34,081 nt of DNA from DASWIG01 sp965371445 (GTDB lineage Bacteria > Acidobacteriota > Thermoanaerobaculia > Multivoradales > J023): positions 1-34,081 of the forward strand of contig CBDUYN010000108.1 of the NCBI GenBank assembly GCA_965371445.1, read 5' to 3'. A program made the translations under genes and the position numbers. A model generated the notes under the pieces. The model was not told the origin of the DNA and did not search any database. It saw only the letters and a program-made list of their open reading frames with translations. Below, in pieces: positions 32,311 through 34,081 of the stretch. Each line of letters opens with the position of its first letter. Position 1 is the first letter of the stretch.

Positions 32311-32396
32311 GCTCTCCTGTTCCGAACCGATCCGCCGAGCCCGTCGCTCCCGCGTCCGGCCAGGGTCGGCTCCACGGGCGCTACTCTACCAGCACA

Positions 32397-32648
32397 GTGG
32401 CGCGAAGACCAGGGAGGTATCGTGCCCACGAAGCCTGCGCGCCGCCACCGCCGCCGAGTCGTTCTCTGGTCATCCACAAGATCGGCGGCAAATGGACGAT
32501 CGTCTGGCGAGGAGAGATCCCGACGGTTCGCGTTCCTCGCCGTGCCGCCGCGGAGTTTCCGGCCGGCGCGGCGATCGATCTGACCCTGTTCGGCGGGGTC
32601 AAGGAGGTGCAACCCGCGAGCAGGGACCCGGCGCGAGATCCTCCGTGA
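32397..32648 (+). CDS. Possible small protein with PPPPPSR-IVWRGE module, perhaps broken at its 5' end
   Basis: The frame from GTG 32397 reads PPPPPSRSLVIHKIGGKWT, IVWRGEIPTVRVP, then AIDLTLFGGVKEVQ. A related piece at ~33790-33870 reads PPPPRPPSRPLVIEQVDEKL and EIVWRGE, with conservative changes at hydrophobic positions, which argues that this is or was coding. A better start, GTG at 32422 preceded by GGGAGG, lies in another frame and would join after loss of two bases in the GC-rich run, so the gene may be frameshifted. No function known. Confidence 0.35.
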   Translation: MARRPGRYRAHEACAPPPPPSRSLVIHKIGGKWTIVWRGEIPTVRVPRRAAAEFPAGAAIDLTLFGGVKEVQPASRDPARDPP

Positions 32649-33137
32649 TCGCCAGATTCTGACCCCGCATCGGCCTTGGAAGGGCTGGCTGAGAGGTCCT
32701 ACGCCTCGTCGGCCAGGCAGAGCTGTGTCTCGTTCCGTGCTATATCGTCATTTCCGGCTCGTAAAGGCCCCACGAGCGCCGTTCCGAGGCGATCTCAAGA
32801 CCGAACTTCGCTCAAAATCGCTCCGCTGCTTCGGTCGCCACGCTCGCGAAGCTCGTTTCGGCAGCTCGCAGAGCGCCCGAGGCATGCCAAATCGCTGGTA
32901 AACTACTGAAAACAAGAGGGTTGTGGTGAAACGGGTGGAACCTCAGATGGCCCCGCGAACCTATCACGAGAGCCCTTTCATCACAGAGCCGAGCGACATT
33001 GTGCTCCTGAGGCGCCACGCAGCCGCGGGTCTTTGGGCATTCGTGGGAAAAAGCGAAGGCTTGGCGCGTCGGCGCCGTGGCCACGGCTCTCGAGCCGAGG
33101 GAGGCGGATAAGCCCGCGAAGTCCCCGATGGCTCCTC
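32649..33137. other. Intergenic region without convincing gene
   Basis: About 490 bases. It is less GC-rich than the coding parts, and open frames on both strands lack recognisable domains or ribosome-binding sites. It leads directly into the palindrome array starting at 33138. Confidence 0.55.
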
Positions 33138-33612
33138 TTTTGTCCGGGATAATCGCGGCAATTTCAGACTTGTAAATTTTTTGTCTGCGGCGAAGAGTGA
33201 GAAAGTGGCGAGGGGAGGTCTTTTGCTGCGAACCAAGAGCGGCCATTCCAGAAAGGGAGGTCTTTTGCCCTGGGCAAAAGGCTTCCAATCGGCGTTGGCT
33301 CGTCATTTGCCCTGGGCAGAACGGCGGCCTTGCAACATTTCGTTTCATATACCTGGGCACAAGGCTCGTCAATGAGGCCGGAACGGACGTTTTGCCCGGC
33401 CGAAGACGTCCATGTGCCGTCAGATCGCTCCGATTTGCCCGCAAAAGAAAAAATTCTTGAGGCTGGAGGCTCATTTCTCAGGGCAAAAGACATCCCGTCC
33501 TGAAAAATGGGCTCTTAAATCGGGCAAAACGGGCCTGTCGGCGTTACCGGGACTGTTTTCGGGAAAACCTGACGAAAATCGTCACTTTTTGGCGGATTTG
33601 GCCCGATTTCGG
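33138..33612. repeat. Array of about 12 palindrome-centred units, period about 42 bp
   Basis: The best unit is the perfect palindrome TTTTGCCC-T-GGGCAAAA (33263-33279). Related cores begin near 33138, 33179, 33221, 33263, 33305, 33346, 33390, 33433, 33473, 33513, 33556 and 33596. The intervals are 41, 42, 42, 42, 41, 44, 43, 40, 40, 43 and 40 bases (mean 41.6). The ~25-base spacers differ. Examples of cores: TTTTGTCCGGGATAA, TTTTGCTGCGAACC, ATTTGCCCTGGGCAGAA, TTTTGCCCGGCCGAAG and TTTTCGGGAAAA. Forty-two bases equal four turns of DNA. On the minus strand units from ~33390 to ~33140 also read as diverged 14-residue repeats (FCPGQKTSLSGMAA), so an eroded repeat gene is the alternative. Confidence 0.7.
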
Positions 33613-33646
33613 ACGGCGCCGGTGAATCCCGGCGGTTCTTCGCTGG

Positions 33647-33704
33647 GAGCGCCGGCATCCTGCCGGCTCTTCGGGTGCGCACCGCGCACCTCCGGAGCCC
33701 GGAG
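33647..33704. repeat. Triple-hairpin composite repeat element
   Basis: Three hairpins follow one another with almost no gap. First: GCCGGCA/TGCCGGC at 33651-33667, extended by GAG/CTT after a mismatch. Second: GGTGCGC-ACC-GCGCACC at 33674-33690. Third: CTCCGG-AGC-CCGGAG at 33690-33704. The first hairpin resembles REP-like palindromes (GAGCGCCGGCATCCTGCCGG) that recur in many high-GC genomes. It lies directly after the 42-bp array in a gene-poor stretch. Confidence 0.65.
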
Positions 33705-33748
33705 GGCGTCATCTTCTAGCCTCGGGCGTCAGCTCGTGGTCTTCTGGA

Positions 33749-33890
33749 CGGACGCCTCCAAAGTTTTGGCCTTTCGTCGGGGGCGAGCTCCCACCACCGC
33801 CGCCACGGCCACCGAGTCGCCCGCTGGTCATCGAGCAGGTGGACGAGAAGTTGGAGATCGTCTGGCGCGGCGAGACGACGGACGACGTGG
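33749..33890 (+). pseudogene. Fragment carrying a PPPPP-SR-LVI-IVWRGE module
   Basis: The frame reads RTPPKFWPFVGGELPPPPPR, PPSRPLVIEQVDEKLEIVW and RGETTDDVDQDNRSMGLF. It matches the module in the small frame at 32397. No start codon with ribosome-binding site precedes it, and beyond MGLF the sequence no longer looks coding on this strand. I read it as a remnant. Confidence 0.3.
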
Positions 33891-34034
33891 ACCAGGATAA
33901 CCGGTCGATGGGGCTCTTCCGCCCGTCGCCCCAGGGGCACCGGTCCACGGTTCTCCAAGAGCCTTTTCGAGATCGCTGCGGCGGATCCGCCCCACGTCCT
34001 CCTGGATGTGCTCCCACACCCGTCCCGGAGCCAT
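33828..34034 (-). CDS. Possible small protein at the right edge, coding uncertain
   Basis: ATG at 34034 preceded by AGGAG at a 5-base distance, a strong ribosome-binding site. The first ~30 residues (MAPGRVWEHIQEDVGRIRRS, then DLEKALGEP) look like a real helical protein. The rest becomes Arg/Pro/Ser-rich as expected for a wrong frame, so a frameshift near 33955 is likely. A terminator for an incoming minus-strand gene lies just upstream, so this would be a separate unit. No family recognised. Confidence 0.25.
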   Translation of the reverse strand: MAPGRVWEHIQEDVGRIRRSDLEKALGEPWTGAPGATGGRAPSTGYPGPRRPSSRRARRSPTSRPPAR

Positions 34035-34045
34035 GTGACTCCTGC

Positions 34046-34076
34046 AAAAAGACCGCCGGGGCGAGCCCCGGCGGTC
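34046..34076 (-). terminator. Intrinsic terminator for a minus-strand gene beyond the right edge
   Basis: GACCGCCGGGG and CCCCGGCGGTC form a perfect 11-bp GC-rich stem with a four-base loop. On the minus strand the stem is followed by TTTTT (34046-34050). This is a textbook rho-independent terminator and ends a transcript arriving from outside the window. Confidence 0.85.
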
Positions 34077-34081
34077 GTTCA

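Noticed and set aside
32812..33474. 220-codon minus-strand frame covering part of the palindrome array as a functional gene
   Set aside because: No ribosome-binding site, no domain, and the array continues beyond the frame with steps that are not multiples of three; kept only as an alternative origin of the repeats.
33138..33612. CRISPR array
   Set aside because: Cores are only ~17 bases, palindromic and strongly diverged, the unit is ~42 bases, and no cas gene is near; CRISPR repeats within an array are nearly identical and unit length is usually above 55.
1..34081. tRNA, rRNA or selenocysteine tRNA gene
   Set aside because: No cloverleaf with T-arm consensus or rRNA-like sequence was recognised on either strand; absence of tRNA-Sec in 34 kb says nothing about the genome.

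Overview
The window is GC-rich (roughly two-thirds by eye) and reads like a chromosome segment of an environmental Gram-negative bacterium. Supporting gene types are a Ser/Thr kinase with a C-terminal membrane anchor, FG-GAP/UnbV (CRTAC1-type) secreted proteins, sulfatase-TPR lipoproteins, DUF3857 proteins, PPC-domain secreted proteins and C-terminal sorting tags (IPTL-CTERM, and a 'F-x-DGFE' tail). That mix is typical of Acidobacteriota, for example Thermoanaerobaculia-like lineages. This assignment is an inference from gene content; no rRNA or tRNA gene was seen.

Layout. 0-5.7 kb: tail of an FG-GAP/UnbV gene, a consensus-like promoter, then a + strand run of Ser/Thr kinase, GT-B-like glycosyltransferase and sulfotransferase whose ends abut or overlap. 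5.8-7.1 kb: MFS transporter (-). 7.2-8.3 kb: MetE-like methyltransferase (+) whose zinc-binding cysteine codon is an in-frame TGA followed by a hairpin in SECIS position. 8.3-13.3 kb: a compact (-) cassette of AAA+ ATPase, DUF4157-metallopeptidase, unknown protein and Lgt-like membrane protein. It looks like an extracellular contractile injection system (eCIS) accessory/effector module without any sheath, tube or baseplate gene in the window. 13.4-14.8 kb: a truncated AAA ATPase and a HigBA-like toxin-antitoxin pair. 14.8-16.8 kb: two tandem paralogous secreted PPC proteins (-), one frameshifted. 17.0-17.5 kb: an internally deleted copy of the DUF3857 gene that stands intact at 23.3 kb. 17.5-17.9 kb: DUF1761 membrane protein. 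18.0-20.2 kb: a visibly less GC-rich patch with a secreted metzincin and an IPTL-CTERM protein. 20.6-22.9 kb: a double-HTH regulator, remnants of a VapC and a TIR gene amid short repeats, and an intact VapBC pair. 23.3-31.3 kb: DUF3857 pseudo-transglutaminase (+) converging on a three-gene (-) operon of sulfatase-TPR lipoprotein, TPR protein and CRTAC1 protein. 31.4-34.1 kb: a lipoprotein with the F-x-DGFE tail, then about 2 kb almost without genes. This last stretch holds a striking array of about 12 palindrome-centred units spaced about 42 bp apart, a triple-hairpin repeat, and a terminator for a gene entering from the right.

The most interesting signals are the candidate selenocysteine (TGA) at a metal-ligand position of the MetE-like enzyme, the orphan eCIS-type effector cassette with a two-metallopeptidase protein, and the 42-bp-period palindrome array at 33.1-33.6 kb. 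All functional statements are homology-by-eye; no database search was run.
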